A program made the position numbers and the translations under genes. From a virus, in IMG/VR virus record IMGVR_UViG_3300024261_000015, positions 1 through 64,000 of that record: DNA of 64,000 nt, one strand, 5' to 3'. The notes below the pieces were generated by a model. The model ran no database searches, had not been told where the DNA came from, and saw nothing but the letters and a program-made list of their open reading frames with translations. Shown here piece by piece: positions 26,521 to 35,826 of the stretch. Positions within the stretch are counted from its first letter, which is position 1; every line of letters starts with the position of its first letter.

Positions 26521-26965
26521 TATTCAAACCACGTATCACAGCCTCGAAACTTCGTATTTGGATATAACTAAAAAGTATCTCAATATCAATGAGCATAGCG
26601 TAGAGCAGGCACTTCTTACTCATACAGGAGTATATGCATTTTTTGGCGCGGTTCTTGCTTACGCCAAACGGGAGATGGAGAACTTTGGGTTTAAGCGTGA
26701 CCGTGAAGAGGCTAGGGTTAAAGAGGAAAGACGCCAAGAGTTTATAGGGGAGGGTAAGAAAGCTACCGACAGGGCTTTAGACTCCTACGTTATTACCTGC
26801 GAATCAGTAGCCAAAGCACAGCTTGCCTACCAAGAAGCATCGCACAAGTATTACTTAGCGAAAAACATCCTTAACTCCCTTGACCATCAGAAGGATATGC
26901 TAGTCCAAATATCTGCTAATAAACGAGCAGAATCCAAATTAATTGGGGATAATTACACCAGTTAG
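26513..26965 (+). CDS. Helical protein, possibly UvsY-like recombination mediator
   Basis: 150 aa, almost completely helical. The C-terminal helix-turn-helix (KYYLAKNILNSLDHQKDML then ANKRAESKL) resembles UvsY-type mediators of T4-like phages, in which this unit loads UvsX on gp32-coated DNA. Placement between gp41- and gp32-like genes, with uvsX in the window, supports this. The similarity is weak and the call is tentative. Confidence 0.45.
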   Translation: MNDIQTTYHSLETSYLDITKKYLNINEHSVEQALLTHTGVYAFFGAVLAYAKREMENFGFKRDREEARVKEERRQEFIGEGKKATDRALDSYVITCESVAKAQLAYQEASHKYYLAKNILNSLDHQKDMLVQISANKRAESKLIGDNYTS

Positions 26966-27046
26966 ACTATAACAGAATGAAGGGAAAACGCACGCCACTC
27001 TGGCTTGTGATATCTATTCAAAACTAATTTCAACAATAAAAAAACA
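26965..27046 (+). promoter_or_regulatory. Middle-type promoter and 65-nt leader of the SSB gene
   Basis: ACTATAACA at 26965-26973, then a leader of about 65 nt rich in A without a clear Shine-Dalgarno before ATG 27047. T4 gene 32 has an autoregulatory leader; a similar role is possible here. Confidence 0.45.
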
Positions 27047-27796
27047 ATGGTAAACTTAGACGAGCTACGTAAAAAGTACGAACAAATTCAGAAAGCCCAA
27101 AGTGGTGGCGGTAACGATGATTTCCTTAAGAAATTCTTCATGATGGAAGAAGGTACTTCGGTTATTCGTGTTCTCCCTCCTAAAGAAGAGGGTTCTGAAT
27201 TCTACGCTGAGACGGCAATTCACCGTATCAACGATAAAAATCATCACTGCCCCCGAGTAAAAGGCGGCGACTGCCCTGTATGTGATTTGTATTTTCGATT
27301 GTGGAAGGTGGAAGGTCCGATGAAGGATGAGGCTCAAGACCTCGCTCGTCAGATTAAGCCCCGCAAACGTTATTACACAAATGTTGTAGACCGCCGAGAC
27401 GGTAGTGTAAAGATTCTTTCCATGGGTATGAAGCTCTTCGGTAAGATTCTCGATTGCTTCTTTGATGAGGATTATGGTGATATTACTAGCTTGGAAGAAG
27501 GCTGGGATTTCAAGGTCGTGAAAGATACTCAAGGGCAGTGGCCTAATTACGACAAGTCTGGGCCTAAACCTAAACAGAGCCAAGCAGGTACTAAAAAAGA
27601 GGCTTCAGAATGGATGGATGAGCTTCATGATATTCATGGCCTTGTAAAGGTTGCTGAGTATGATGACCTTAAGACGATGGCAATGGAACTAGAGACTCTT
27701 GTGGCTGGTGGTCCAAGTGGAAAGGGGACTCCTGAGTCCAAGGATGATGACGACACTGATTTTCTATCCAACCTTAAAAGCCTTAAAGTAGACTAA
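27047..27796 (+). CDS. 32: Single-stranded DNA-binding protein (gp32-like)
   Basis: 249 aa. Visible: basic N-terminal domain LRKKYEQIQ (T4 LAST-like cooperativity region), core with zinc ligands (HHC near 64-66 and CPVCD near 75-79), and an acidic C-terminus DDDDTDFLSNL as in gp32, which recruits partners. Coats ssDNA at the fork and in recombination. Separate promoter motif with long leader upstream. Confidence 0.92.
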   Translation: MVNLDELRKKYEQIQKAQSGGGNDDFLKKFFMMEEGTSVIRVLPPKEEGSEFYAETAIHRINDKNHHCPRVKGGDCPVCDLYFRLWKVEGPMKDEAQDLARQIKPRKRYYTNVVDRRDGSVKILSMGMKLFGKILDCFFDEDYGDITSLEEGWDFKVVKDTQGQWPNYDKSGPKPKQSQAGTKKEASEWMDELHDIHGLVKVAEYDDLKTMAMELETLVAGGPSGKGTPESKDDDDTDFLSNLKSLKVD

Positions 27797-27800
27797 AAAT

Positions 27801-29048
27801 ATGAAAAAAGACAAGTTGAAGATTTTAGCTTGTCCTGCAAACGAGGGAGGATGCGCGTATTATCGTGTCATCCTCCCTTGTAATAAATTGCAGGAGTTGC
27901 ACTCTGATGAGGTTGAAGTCCGTATGGATATGAACCCTCTAGGATGGGATAAAGAAGCTATGCAAGCTAACCAAGATGGTAAGCCTGTTATTTTAAAGGA
28001 TTGGACTCCTGAAAATATTGAATGGGCAGACGTAGTTTTCCATCAGAACATTCATAACTTCGGAGGTAATTACACTTTGGAGTTGATGCACCGCGCAGCG
28101 CTTGCAGGTAAGTTAACGCATTACGATAATGATGACTTGCTTACTGATTTGTATGAAGGTCATAGGTTGTTTGGCGCTTATAAAGATAATAAACTCGCAG
28201 ACCTAACTAAGCGAATTTATGGTATGGTAGATATTGTATCAGTTACCCAGAGAAAGTTTGCGGAAAGGATAGCTGAGCATGTTGGTCGTGCTTTGGTTAT
28301 TATTAAAAACGCAATCGACTTTAACCTGCCTGCATGGAATGAACTTAAGTTACCCCCGCCTAGAAAGAAGCTAACTAGGATAGGATGGGTTGGAGGTATT
28401 CACCATGAAGAGGATGTTAAGGAGTTCCCTGGAGTAGCAATGGCTGTAAACGCTAGAGCAGGTCCTGAGAATGTACATTGGGGTTGGTATGGTCGTCCTC
28501 CTATGCCTGTCAATAAGGAGACGGGTAAGCCTGAGCCTGACTGGCAACAAGATGTGTGGGATAATTATCAAAATATGTTGAGTCATGGTATTAGACATCA
28601 CAATTTTCAAGTGTATGGAGCCCTACCTGCTGAGAATTATGGTAAGATGTACACTAACATTGATATCGCTATAGCCCCCCTTCAAATGAATAACTTCAAT
28701 GACTCAAAATCTGAAATTAAGGTTGCTGAGTGTGGTAGGTATGGCGTACCTCTCGTAGCTTCTAATGTAGGGTGCTATGACGAGACTATCTTTAATGGTC
28801 ATACAGGGTATCTTATTGATTCCGATAACCCTAAAAAGGACTGGGTTAGGTACCTTACCAAATGTATTAAGGACCCTAAACATACACGTGAGATGGGCCA
28901 GAACCTTAAAAAGGTAGTCGATAAGCATTTTGATATCAACAAAAATGTATACGGAAGAATTGAACTTTATAATGAGATTATAAAGGCCAAAGAAGGTACG
29001 CTTAAACATAAACAAGAAGATGCAGGTACAGACGATGGAAACAGTTAG
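27801..29048 (+). CDS. Glycosyltransferase, GT-B type (group 1-like)
   Basis: 415 aa. C-terminal half contains RIGWVGGIHHEEDV (~195) and EIKVAECGRYGVPLVASNVG (~305-325), the donor-binding region of GT4-like enzymes (E-x-x-x-x-x-G-x-P). The N-terminal part has GGCAYYRVILP. First gene of a glycan-modification block (27.8-35.7 kb). Donor and acceptor cannot be told; virion, cell-surface or DNA glycosylation are all possible. Confidence 0.75.
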   Translation: MKKDKLKILACPANEGGCAYYRVILPCNKLQELHSDEVEVRMDMNPLGWDKEAMQANQDGKPVILKDWTPENIEWADVVFHQNIHNFGGNYTLELMHRAALAGKLTHYDNDDLLTDLYEGHRLFGAYKDNKLADLTKRIYGMVDIVSVTQRKFAERIAEHVGRALVIIKNAIDFNLPAWNELKLPPPRKKLTRIGWVGGIHHEEDVKEFPGVAMAVNARAGPENVHWGWYGRPPMPVNKETGKPEPDWQQDVWDNYQNMLSHGIRHHNFQVYGALPAENYGKMYTNIDIAIAPLQMNNFNDSKSEIKVAECGRYGVPLVASNVGCYDETIFNGHTGYLIDSDNPKKDWVRYLTKCIKDPKHTREMGQNLKKVVDKHFDINKNVYGRIELYNEIIKAKEGTLKHKQEDAGTDDGNS

Positions 29049-29196
29049 TATAATAGTAGCGGGTATCGGCTTTATAGCCTTTATTTTAGGATTCGCCCTC
29101 CCAGCCCTACAGTTTCACGTTATTATGCGAGTGCCCACTAGCAGTACTGCTAGGAAATCCCTTGACAAGGATTCTTACTTGAGGGGTGGGGAGTGA
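29035..29196 (+). CDS. 53-aa single-span membrane protein
   Basis: 53 aa. N-terminal hydrophobic helix VSIIVAGIGFIAFILGFALP (residues 4-23), then a basic/polar tail. It overlaps the glycosyltransferase end by 14 nt and its stop overlaps the next GTG start (GTGA). Likely real because of tight overlap at both ends. Possible membrane anchor for the glycan enzymes; function unknown. Confidence 0.55.
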   Translation: METVSIIVAGIGFIAFILGFALPALQFHVIMRVPTSSTARKSLDKDSYLRGGE

Positions 29197-29807
29197 CCTC
29201 TCCTAGATTTAGTATTATTATGCCCCATTACCAGGGAAGTATCGACCATGATACTTTTTTGCGGGGGGTTAATAGCATTCTAAATCAAACGTGTAAAGAC
29301 TTCGAGATAATTTGTATTCATGACGGTCCTCTCCTTACAAAAGAAGAGTTTCCAGTCGAAGTTATCTGCACTAAGAAGCGTTATAATGATTGGGGTCATT
29401 CCCTTCGTGACTGGGGAATAAAGAAGGCTAAAGGCGAATACATTATTCATTTTAACCCAGACAACGTTCTGTATCCCGATTGCCTGGAAGTTCTCTCTAC
29501 TTACTCGGATGATGTCCTCGTCTTTGCTGTAAAAATGATGGGGATGATAGCATACGTTGATGAACAAGGGCAGGAGTGGAAAGCGTACCCCCATGAAAGG
29601 GATTATAGTATCTATACGGTCATAACAGGGAACCCTGTTAGGTTTAACAATATCGACTGCATGCAATTAGTAGCAAAGAGATGGGTGTGGCACGGTATAG
29701 GAGGATGGAAAGATAAACGCGAGGTATCGGATTTCATTCTTTACGAAGAGATAGGGTTGAAACACCCTCCTAAATTTATTTCTGAGGTTTTAGGAGAACA
29801 CTATTAA
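29193..29807 (+). CDS. Glycosyltransferase family 2-like
   Basis: 204 aa, GTG start. FSIIMPHYQGS, LRGVNSILNQTCKDFEIICI then IHFNPDNVLYPDCLEVL show the GT-A nucleotide-binding part; the usual D-x-D is N-P-D-N here. About 40 residues shorter than typical GT2 domains. In the sugar-modification block. Confidence 0.7.
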   Translation: MTSPRFSIIMPHYQGSIDHDTFLRGVNSILNQTCKDFEIICIHDGPLLTKEEFPVEVICTKKRYNDWGHSLRDWGIKKAKGEYIIHFNPDNVLYPDCLEVLSTYSDDVLVFAVKMMGMIAYVDEQGQEWKAYPHERDYSIYTVITGNPVRFNNIDCMQLVAKRWVWHGIGGWKDKREVSDFILYEEIGLKHPPKFISEVLGEHY

Positions 29808-29817
29808 ATATACAACA

Positions 29818-29826
29818 ACTATAACA
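29818..29826 (+). promoter_or_regulatory. Leaderless middle-type promoter ACTATAACA
   Basis: TATAAC 29820-29825, 5 nt before ATG 29831. Confidence 0.5.
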
Positions 29827-29830
29827 TTAT

Positions 29831-31366
29831 ATGAGCTTTTTAGACGATAACCCGAGTAAACGGCGTGTATGTGCCGTTATGTGTACATACGGACGATTTG
29901 AAATCGTAAAACAATCCTTAACAATGTTTTTGGCGCAAGACTATCCTAATAAACAACTTGTTATATTTAACACAGCAACTACACCTTTAATTCTCGATGA
30001 GTTCTTAATGTCCCACCCCGACATTAAGGTTGTAAATCAGACTCATAAATCTGATGGGACTCCTTACAAGAGTTTAGGGTGTGTTCGAAATGCATCGCTT
30101 GAACATGCCGAGGGGGATATTTATATCTGTTGGGATGATGATGATTTGTTTATGCCCTGGCATATTACTCAAGCCATGTCTCACTGGAGTAAAGCTCCTG
30201 TAGTAGCGTGGAAGCCTGACGTATCCTATTGGAGTCAGGATGGAGGTAAAAGCTTTCTTGGGCTTATGGGCAATTCCATGGAGGCTTCTTTCGTAGTAGG
30301 AATGAAGCATATGAAACAGTATGGGTTTTCTACGGGACGTTCTGGAGCAGAACATGTTGATGGGGGTTGGTTAGATAAGACTGATGCTTTGATAGAAAAT
30401 GTAAGCCCCTTTGAAAGTTATGGGTATATTTGGGGAGATAAACGCGCAGGTCACAAAACAAGCGGTCATATTGGTGACGGTAATAATTTCGAAAACCATA
30501 AGAACGCCAGCGATGATTTTGGGAATGAACCTTTAAGCATTTGCTCCGTGCATATGTTCGACAAGTTTTTCAAAAGCGCTATAGCTATGTGGGAGAACCC
30601 CACCCTTTATGAGGGCATTAATACTCAGGTTACGGTATCGCAAGTAGAAGAGTTAAAAGGTTTAATGAGGGATTACTACCTTAGACATGCAGTTGAATTA
30701 CCTGAGTTTTTGCGTGACGTACAGCCCCAGAAGGTTGAAGATACTATTACGTGCCCTAACTGTAACCATAAGTTTGAGGCCAGTGCCACCTCCTTACCTG
30801 TAAGCGAAAAGCCTGCTACGGGAAGGAACAACTCTTTTTTAAAAGTACTTACCGTACTGGAACAGTCATACAATCGCCCTATAACAATCGTAGAGGCGGG
30901 TTGTATTCGGAAGCCAAATGAAGAAGGTAGAATAGGAGATGGGTGGAGTACTGTGAATTGGGATTGGTATGCTAGGCGTACAGACTCTAAAGTTCACGTT
31001 GTGGATATCAACAAAGACCACATCGCTCACGGCAAGTCTATCGTCCCAGAAAGTGAGTTTATTACTTACTATCTTGATGATTCTGTGAATTTCTTGAAGA
31101 AGTTCGAGGGGCGGATTGATTTGTTATTTTTAGACAGTTTTGATTACTGCGGGGATGAGGAAAATCAAAGAGCGTGTCATTACCATTCACTGAATGAGGT
31201 TATAGCTGCCTGGGACAAGTTAAGTGCTACTTGTTTTGTTTTGATAGACGATGTCTTTAATGGTGAGTGGGATGGAAAAGGAAAGTTGTCTATACCGTAT
31301 CTTTTAGATAATGGATTTGAGCTTATGTATCATGTAGATAATCAAGTGTTATTGCGTAAAGGGTAA
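29831..31366 (+). CDS. Fusion: GT2 glycosyltransferase + zinc ribbon + methyltransferase-like domain
   Basis: 511 aa. Residues ~10-250 are a GT2 domain (AVMCTYGRFEIVKQSL; WDDDDLFMPWH with the metal-binding D-D-D). Residues ~297-305 form a zinc-ribbon-like knuckle (TCPNCNHKFE). Residues ~340-511 look like a Rossmann SAM-binding domain: TIVEAGCIRK (motif I), VHVVDINKDH (acidic end of strand 2) and IDLLFLDSFD (motif IV). A sugar may thus be added and methylated by one protein. Leaderless promoter just upstream. Confidence 0.7.
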   Translation: MSFLDDNPSKRRVCAVMCTYGRFEIVKQSLTMFLAQDYPNKQLVIFNTATTPLILDEFLMSHPDIKVVNQTHKSDGTPYKSLGCVRNASLEHAEGDIYICWDDDDLFMPWHITQAMSHWSKAPVVAWKPDVSYWSQDGGKSFLGLMGNSMEASFVVGMKHMKQYGFSTGRSGAEHVDGGWLDKTDALIENVSPFESYGYIWGDKRAGHKTSGHIGDGNNFENHKNASDDFGNEPLSICSVHMFDKFFKSAIAMWENPTLYEGINTQVTVSQVEELKGLMRDYYLRHAVELPEFLRDVQPQKVEDTITCPNCNHKFEASATSLPVSEKPATGRNNSFLKVLTVLEQSYNRPITIVEAGCIRKPNEEGRIGDGWSTVNWDWYARRTDSKVHVVDINKDHIAHGKSIVPESEFITYYLDDSVNFLKKFEGRIDLLFLDSFDYCGDEENQRACHYHSLNEVIAAWDKLSATCFVLIDDVFNGEWDGKGKLSIPYLLDNGFELMYHVDNQVLLRKG

Positions 31367-31367
31367 T

Positions 31368-32042
31368 ATGGAGAAGATAATACATCAAATTTGGGTGGGT
31401 CCACACCCAATGCCTCAAAACGAAGCCGCTTGGTCTAATGCTATTCGTAACTCACACCCAAACTACGAGTATTACTTTTGGAGTGATAGTAATTTACCTG
31501 AGCTTCCTGAGGATTTGCAGGCTATGGTAGATGTTTTTACGGAATACAAGGAGTGGATTAGAATAGCGGACATGTTGAGGTATTATGTGGTGTGGAAGTA
31601 CGGGGGGATATACATTGATGTTGATTACAAGATAATTAACCCTATAGAGGATTTAAAATTAGAGAACTACAAAGGGTTCGTTCCGCTGCACTACGCTCCT
31701 GGAGAAACCATATGTAATTCTATTTTTGGCTTTGAGAAAAATCACCCGATTATAGCTGATAGGGTTGATGAGATACTTGAAATGGCAAAGAACGTATCTC
31801 AATGGGATAATCTAGGATGGTTGCCGTGGTTCGGAGTCCATTTTTTCGGGCAAGGTCTTAAACGTTTCATAGGCGAAGACCCAGATGAAGTGGATACTGT
31901 TATAGCTCCTATTCTTGAAAGTGAGTGGGGTATTAAAACAATACACTCTAGGGAAGACCTAAAACTTAATTATCTAGCGCATCAATTTTCTTATAATTGG
32001 GGTTCTGGGTTGGACGGCAGAAAGGGGGGGGTACCCTCATAG
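31368..32042 (+). CDS. Glycosyltransferase, GT32 (OCH1-like)
   Basis: 224 aa. IIHQIWVGPHPMP at the N-terminus and RIADMLRYYVVWKYGGIYID with the DXD (D-V-D near 85-87) are the signature of the GT32 DXD sugar-binding family. Located between two GT2 genes. Confidence 0.85.
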   Translation: MEKIIHQIWVGPHPMPQNEAAWSNAIRNSHPNYEYYFWSDSNLPELPEDLQAMVDVFTEYKEWIRIADMLRYYVVWKYGGIYIDVDYKIINPIEDLKLENYKGFVPLHYAPGETICNSIFGFEKNHPIIADRVDEILEMAKNVSQWDNLGWLPWFGVHFFGQGLKRFIGEDPDEVDTVIAPILESEWGIKTIHSREDLKLNYLAHQFSYNWGSGLDGRKGGVPS

Positions 32043-32052
32043 CACGTCTAAA

Positions 32053-32760
32053 ATGATTACCGTAAGTTTACTCTGCTCTTTATATGCCTGGAAAGGCGAT
32101 AAAGCTCGCGTCTTTAAAACATTAGAGTGGTATGACGCTTTATGTGAGGGGGCAGGTTATAACTTTAGGCTTCTTCTAGTAAACGATTGTTCGGACGAGA
32201 GTTTTGACGATATTATTCCTTATATAACCACCCCCAAAGGATATTGCACCGAAGTTCAGTACTTTAAATCTGAGGTGCGGCTAGGCAAAGCTTTGCAGTT
32301 AAATCGTTTGTTAGTATCTTGTGATGATGATTACGTAGGTATAATTGATAATGATGTCATCTGCCCCTACGAATGGCTTACACAGTGCATAGTTATAGCT
32401 AATACAGAAAGTATAGCGGTATGTGGTGTCATGGTAGAGAACCTACCTTTACTTGAAAGTAGAACTCATAAGAGCGGGATTCTTTTTGATTTACCTCAAC
32501 AGCTTGGGGGCGCATGCCTTTTATGGAAGAGTTCCAAGCTTGGAGTAGAGGAATACTTCTGGCAGAAGGCTGGTGTGTATGGACATGAGGACGCTGAGTT
32601 CGTAAGACGTATTAGTAATAAGGTAGGAAGAGTTGCGTGCTTGGCGCAAAGAGGGTATTGTATTTCTCAAGTTGCTGATAGTCCCGAGTACCAAGCATGG
32701 AAGAATAAATGTTTAAATAGTACCACTCTACTACTAAAAAATAGAATTGATAAACTATAA
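32053..32760 (+). CDS. Glycosyltransferase family 2-like
   Basis: 235 aa. VSLLCSLYAWKGDKARVFKTL, FRLLLVNDCSDESFDD and GIIDNDVICPYEWL (D-N-D in the D-x-D position near 97-99) are GT-A features. The C-terminus contains GVYGHEDAEFVRR, a catalytic E-D like that of GT2 enzymes. Its stop region overlaps the promoter of uvsX. Confidence 0.75.
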   Translation: MITVSLLCSLYAWKGDKARVFKTLEWYDALCEGAGYNFRLLLVNDCSDESFDDIIPYITTPKGYCTEVQYFKSEVRLGKALQLNRLLVSCDDDYVGIIDNDVICPYEWLTQCIVIANTESIAVCGVMVENLPLLESRTHKSGILFDLPQQLGGACLLWKSSKLGVEEYFWQKAGVYGHEDAEFVRRISNKVGRVACLAQRGYCISQVADSPEYQAWKNKCLNSTTLLLKNRIDKL

Positions 32761-32762
32761 CA
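32754..32762 (+). promoter_or_regulatory. Leaderless middle-type promoter before uvsX
   Basis: ACTATAACA with TATAAC at 32756-32761, 5 nt before the uvsX ATG. No -35. Confidence 0.5.
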
Positions 32763-32766
32763 TAGT

Positions 32767-33738
32767 ATGAGCTTTTTAACAGATATTTGCAAACGATTAG
32801 ACGGAGCAGCACTGCTTTCAGAAGAAGACCAAATACATGGTTTTATAGATTCGGGGTCATTACCCCTTAACAAAATTCTCTCTGGCAAGTACAGTGGTGG
32901 GTATCCCATCGGTGCTATTACAGAGATTTACGGTGAGAGTAGTACCGCTAAAACGGTATTTCTTACCCATGCGTTCGTTGGGGCTCAGAAGCAGGGTTAT
33001 TACACCGTAATGATTGACAACGAGCACGCCTACTCCCCTGCGTTCGCTAAGACGCTTGGGGTGGACCCTGAGAAGCTTATCTACCTCATGCCTGAAGCTA
33101 TGGAGGATTGCTTTGAAGCGATTGAGAAGGCTATCCTGGCTATTAGAGAGACTGATAAGGATACCCCCATTGTCATTGGGTACGACTCTATTGGAGTCTC
33201 TCCTACCCGTAAGGAGATGGAAGATACGTTTGGAAAGAACAGCGAGATGGGGGGAGCCCTTAGAGCAAAGGTTGCGGGTCAATGCTTGAGGCGAATCAAC
33301 CCTCTCCTCCGTAAGCATAAAGCTGCGCTGCTTATTATTAATCAAGTACGCAGTAAGGTTGGAGTTATGTTTGGAGACCCTCGCACTAAAGCAGGAGGCG
33401 GAAAAGCACTTCTATATTATTGCGGTGTGTCTATTGAAACCTGTTCTTCTAAGTCTAACGTTTTGTTTGATGAGCATAAGAATCCTTTAGGTATTATAGG
33501 TACTGTTAAATGCGTTAAGAACAAAGTAACTGTACCTTACCAGAACTGTGAGTTTGAGCTTCTGTACAATAAAGGGCTTACTAATGATTATGGTATGACC
33601 GTGTCTGCTTTTAAGAGTGGCGCGGTAGAGTCCCCCTCTAAAGGGTGGTATGCTATGAAAGGTGAAACGGGAAAGCATAGAGCTAAGGACCTAGACGCCC
33701 TATTAGCCTCCAAAGTTTCAGCAGGAGATTTAGTATAA
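32767..33738 (+). CDS. uvsX: Recombinase UvsX (RecA-like)
   Basis: 323 aa. Walker A GESSTAKT (~56-63), YGESSTAKTVFLTH context, Walker B PIVIGYDSIG (~136), LLIINQVRSK (~190) and GGKALLYYC (~217-225) are the RecA/UvsX core. Strand-exchange protein that drives recombination-dependent replication with gp46/47 and gp32. Embedded between sugar-modification genes. Probably leaderless. Confidence 0.92.
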   Translation: MSFLTDICKRLDGAALLSEEDQIHGFIDSGSLPLNKILSGKYSGGYPIGAITEIYGESSTAKTVFLTHAFVGAQKQGYYTVMIDNEHAYSPAFAKTLGVDPEKLIYLMPEAMEDCFEAIEKAILAIRETDKDTPIVIGYDSIGVSPTRKEMEDTFGKNSEMGGALRAKVAGQCLRRINPLLRKHKAALLIINQVRSKVGVMFGDPRTKAGGGKALLYYCGVSIETCSSKSNVLFDEHKNPLGIIGTVKCVKNKVTVPYQNCEFELLYNKGLTNDYGMTVSAFKSGAVESPSKGWYAMKGETGKHRAKDLDALLASKVSAGDLV

Positions 33739-34424
33739 TGCATTTTGATATTGTAGAAATAGGAACCGCTGATTTTGATTCAGAAACGCAGATAGAAAAG
33801 GGATTCTTTGTTGAAAAATTCGGAGAGGTAGAGAATAAACGTATTTTAAGCGTAGAACCCGTTAAACGTTATTTGGATAACTTGCCCGTTCTGCCTAATT
33901 CGTTTAAAGAACACGCCGCAGTCTCCAATCGGGATGGAGAAATTGATATTTGGTTTGTTTCACCTGAGAACATTGTGAAGTATGGTTTCCCAGGCTGGAC
34001 GTCGGGGTGTAACAGTGTAAATAATCCCCACCCTTTGACCTTTGGGGACTACCAAAAAATGAGCCAAGAGCAGAACCACCCTGCGTATATGCGTACTATA
34101 GCTGATATTTTTACAGTTGATACGGTTAAATGTATTACATTTAAGATGTTGGCAGAGAAGTATGATATAACGAGTATAAGTTTTTTAAAAGTTGATGCGG
34201 AAGGGCATGACACGATAATACTAAACGACTACTTTCAGTACTGCCAAACTTCCCCACAATGTAAAGCTAATTGGATTGTATTCGAAGCTAATGAACTTAC
34301 TAGCTCAGGTGTAGTCGATGAGTGCGTGAGGAAGGCAGAACAACTGGGATATATTTTAAGACAAAGGAATTACGATACAATACTACAACTAGACGCAACA
34401 GTTTCAGAGGGAGGTTTAGTGTAG
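33738..34424 (+). CDS. FkbM-family methyltransferase
   Basis: 228 aa. HFDIVEIGTADFDSE (motif I), LSVEPVKRYLDNL, EHAAVSNRDGEIDIW and ISFLKVDAEGHDTIIL (near 155-170) are typical of FkbM SAM-dependent methyltransferases, which often methylate sugars or glycosylated products. Neighbour genes are glycosyltransferases. It overlaps uvsX and the next gene by 1 nt. Confidence 0.85.
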   Translation: MHFDIVEIGTADFDSETQIEKGFFVEKFGEVENKRILSVEPVKRYLDNLPVLPNSFKEHAAVSNRDGEIDIWFVSPENIVKYGFPGWTSGCNSVNNPHPLTFGDYQKMSQEQNHPAYMRTIADIFTVDTVKCITFKMLAEKYDITSISFLKVDAEGHDTIILNDYFQYCQTSPQCKANWIVFEANELTSSGVVDECVRKAEQLGYILRQRNYDTILQLDATVSEGGLV

Positions 34425-35035
34425 TGAGTAAAGTATTTTTAGACTGCGGTGCTCATGAATTTCAAGGTCTTAGGCAATTTATTGATATTTTAGGTATTGA
34501 TGAGGATTGGAGAGTGCACAGCTTTGAAGCAAACCCTATTACTTCTGGAAGAGCCGCAGAACATATTGATAAGGCTTGGAAGTTTCATCATGTTTTTCAT
34601 AATTGCGCTATAGGTACACGAGACGGTAAAGTAACGTTTATGGGTGAGTACTGCAATTACCAAGAAGCGGGCGTTCCTGATTCTCAAGGCTCTAGAATAT
34701 CCGATAATTGGCACCCTGGAATTTATAGTGAAACATCTAAGGGTGCGGGAGATGGAATCACTTCAAGGGAATTTAAGGTTGATATGATAGACTTCCCTAA
34801 GTTTATACGAGACACGTTTTCTAAGGATGACGAGATTTATATTAAGATGGATGTTGAAGGGTCTGAGTTTGATATTTTAGAGGAGCTTGTAAAAGACTTC
34901 CCACCTCAAATTAAGGTTATGTACGTTGAATGGCATGAGAGATTTTTCCCTAACGCTCCCTATATGCATCATAGGCGTAAGTTATACACTAAGATTATAA
35001 CGGAGTTAGGAGTAGAGCTTAAGGATTGGATTTAG
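34424..35035 (+). CDS. Second FkbM-family methyltransferase
   Basis: 203 aa from a GTG start at 34424 with GAGGGAGGT upstream; the longer ATG form at 34322 would overlap the previous gene by 100 nt. KVFLDCGAHEFQGLRQF (motif I), VHSFEANP, NCAIGTRDGKVTF and IYIKMDVEGSEFDILE are FkbM features. Only distantly related to the copy upstream, so probably not a recent duplicate. Confidence 0.85.
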   Translation: MSKVFLDCGAHEFQGLRQFIDILGIDEDWRVHSFEANPITSGRAAEHIDKAWKFHHVFHNCAIGTRDGKVTFMGEYCNYQEAGVPDSQGSRISDNWHPGIYSETSKGAGDGITSREFKVDMIDFPKFIRDTFSKDDEIYIKMDVEGSEFDILEELVKDFPPQIKVMYVEWHERFFPNAPYMHHRRKLYTKIITELGVELKDWI

Positions 35036-35036
35036 A

Positions 35037-35720
35037 ATGACTGTCGGTGTGATATTTTTAAGTTTAGCGTCTACTCCTAAGCTGAGGCAGATGACGCAAA
35101 ACGCCGTCAATAGTTGTATAATTAGTGACCCAGACATAAACTTTAGAGTGCTTGTATGCGAAGGAGTTTCTGGTATTGAATACACAGGGGCTGCGGTAAC
35201 CAACCCCCCTACAGAAGAACCGTTTAACTACAATTGGTATATGAATATGTGTAGGTCTCATGCTATGTTTAAGGGGTGTGAGTACATAGCATTATGCAAT
35301 AACGACTTACTTTTTGAAAATGAGTGGGCTTCTATCTTGATAAAGACTATGAAAAAACAAGGTGTTTTAAGTGCATGCCCTAAGGAACCAACCATTCACA
35401 GAGATGTACCCTTTGTAAATGGCGTTTGTCCTGGTTATGGAGTTACGAGCGGATTTAGACCTATCGCAGGATGGTGTATATTCCAAAATATGCGTATCTA
35501 CGATATCATCGGAGATATAGATGAGCGTGCTGAGTTTTGGCACGCGGATACAATGTATGGAGAACAATTGAAGGCGTTTGAGGTTAAGCACATTTTGGTT
35601 GAGGGGTCTGTCGTTCATCACTTAGAAAGGGGGAGCAATACTTTAGAAACACTTTCCAAAACTCAACAGGAAAAGCTGACAACTCACTCTCCTGTACATA
35701 GACAGATATACTCACTGTAA
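35037..35720 (+). CDS. Glycosyltransferase-like protein (GT2/GT-A)
   Basis: 227 aa. VGVIFLSLASTPKLRQMTQNA at the start, YIALCNNDLLFENEWASIL near residues 82-101 (N-N-D in the D-x-D position), and FWHADTMYGEQLKAF in the catalytic region. Last gene of the modification block. Confidence 0.65.
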   Translation: MTVGVIFLSLASTPKLRQMTQNAVNSCIISDPDINFRVLVCEGVSGIEYTGAAVTNPPTEEPFNYNWYMNMCRSHAMFKGCEYIALCNNDLLFENEWASILIKTMKKQGVLSACPKEPTIHRDVPFVNGVCPGYGVTSGFRPIAGWCIFQNMRIYDIIGDIDERAEFWHADTMYGEQLKAFEVKHILVEGSVVHHLERGSNTLETLSKTQQEKLTTHSPVHRQIYSL

Positions 35721-35826
35721 TTTTGAACACAAACTCATTAAGCCTTAAATAGAGGGCTTAACTTAGCCAGGAACGACCCCAGGGCGACTATTATATACTG
35801 TGAGGCTCCAATAAAGCTCACCTAAT
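35721..35826 (+). promoter_or_regulatory. Intergenic region with late-type motif and leader hairpin
   Basis: 106 nt with TTAAATAGAGG (35746), a TATATACTGTGAGG segment (35792) of the late type, and a hairpin GTGAG...CTCAC just before the next gene. Confidence 0.4.
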
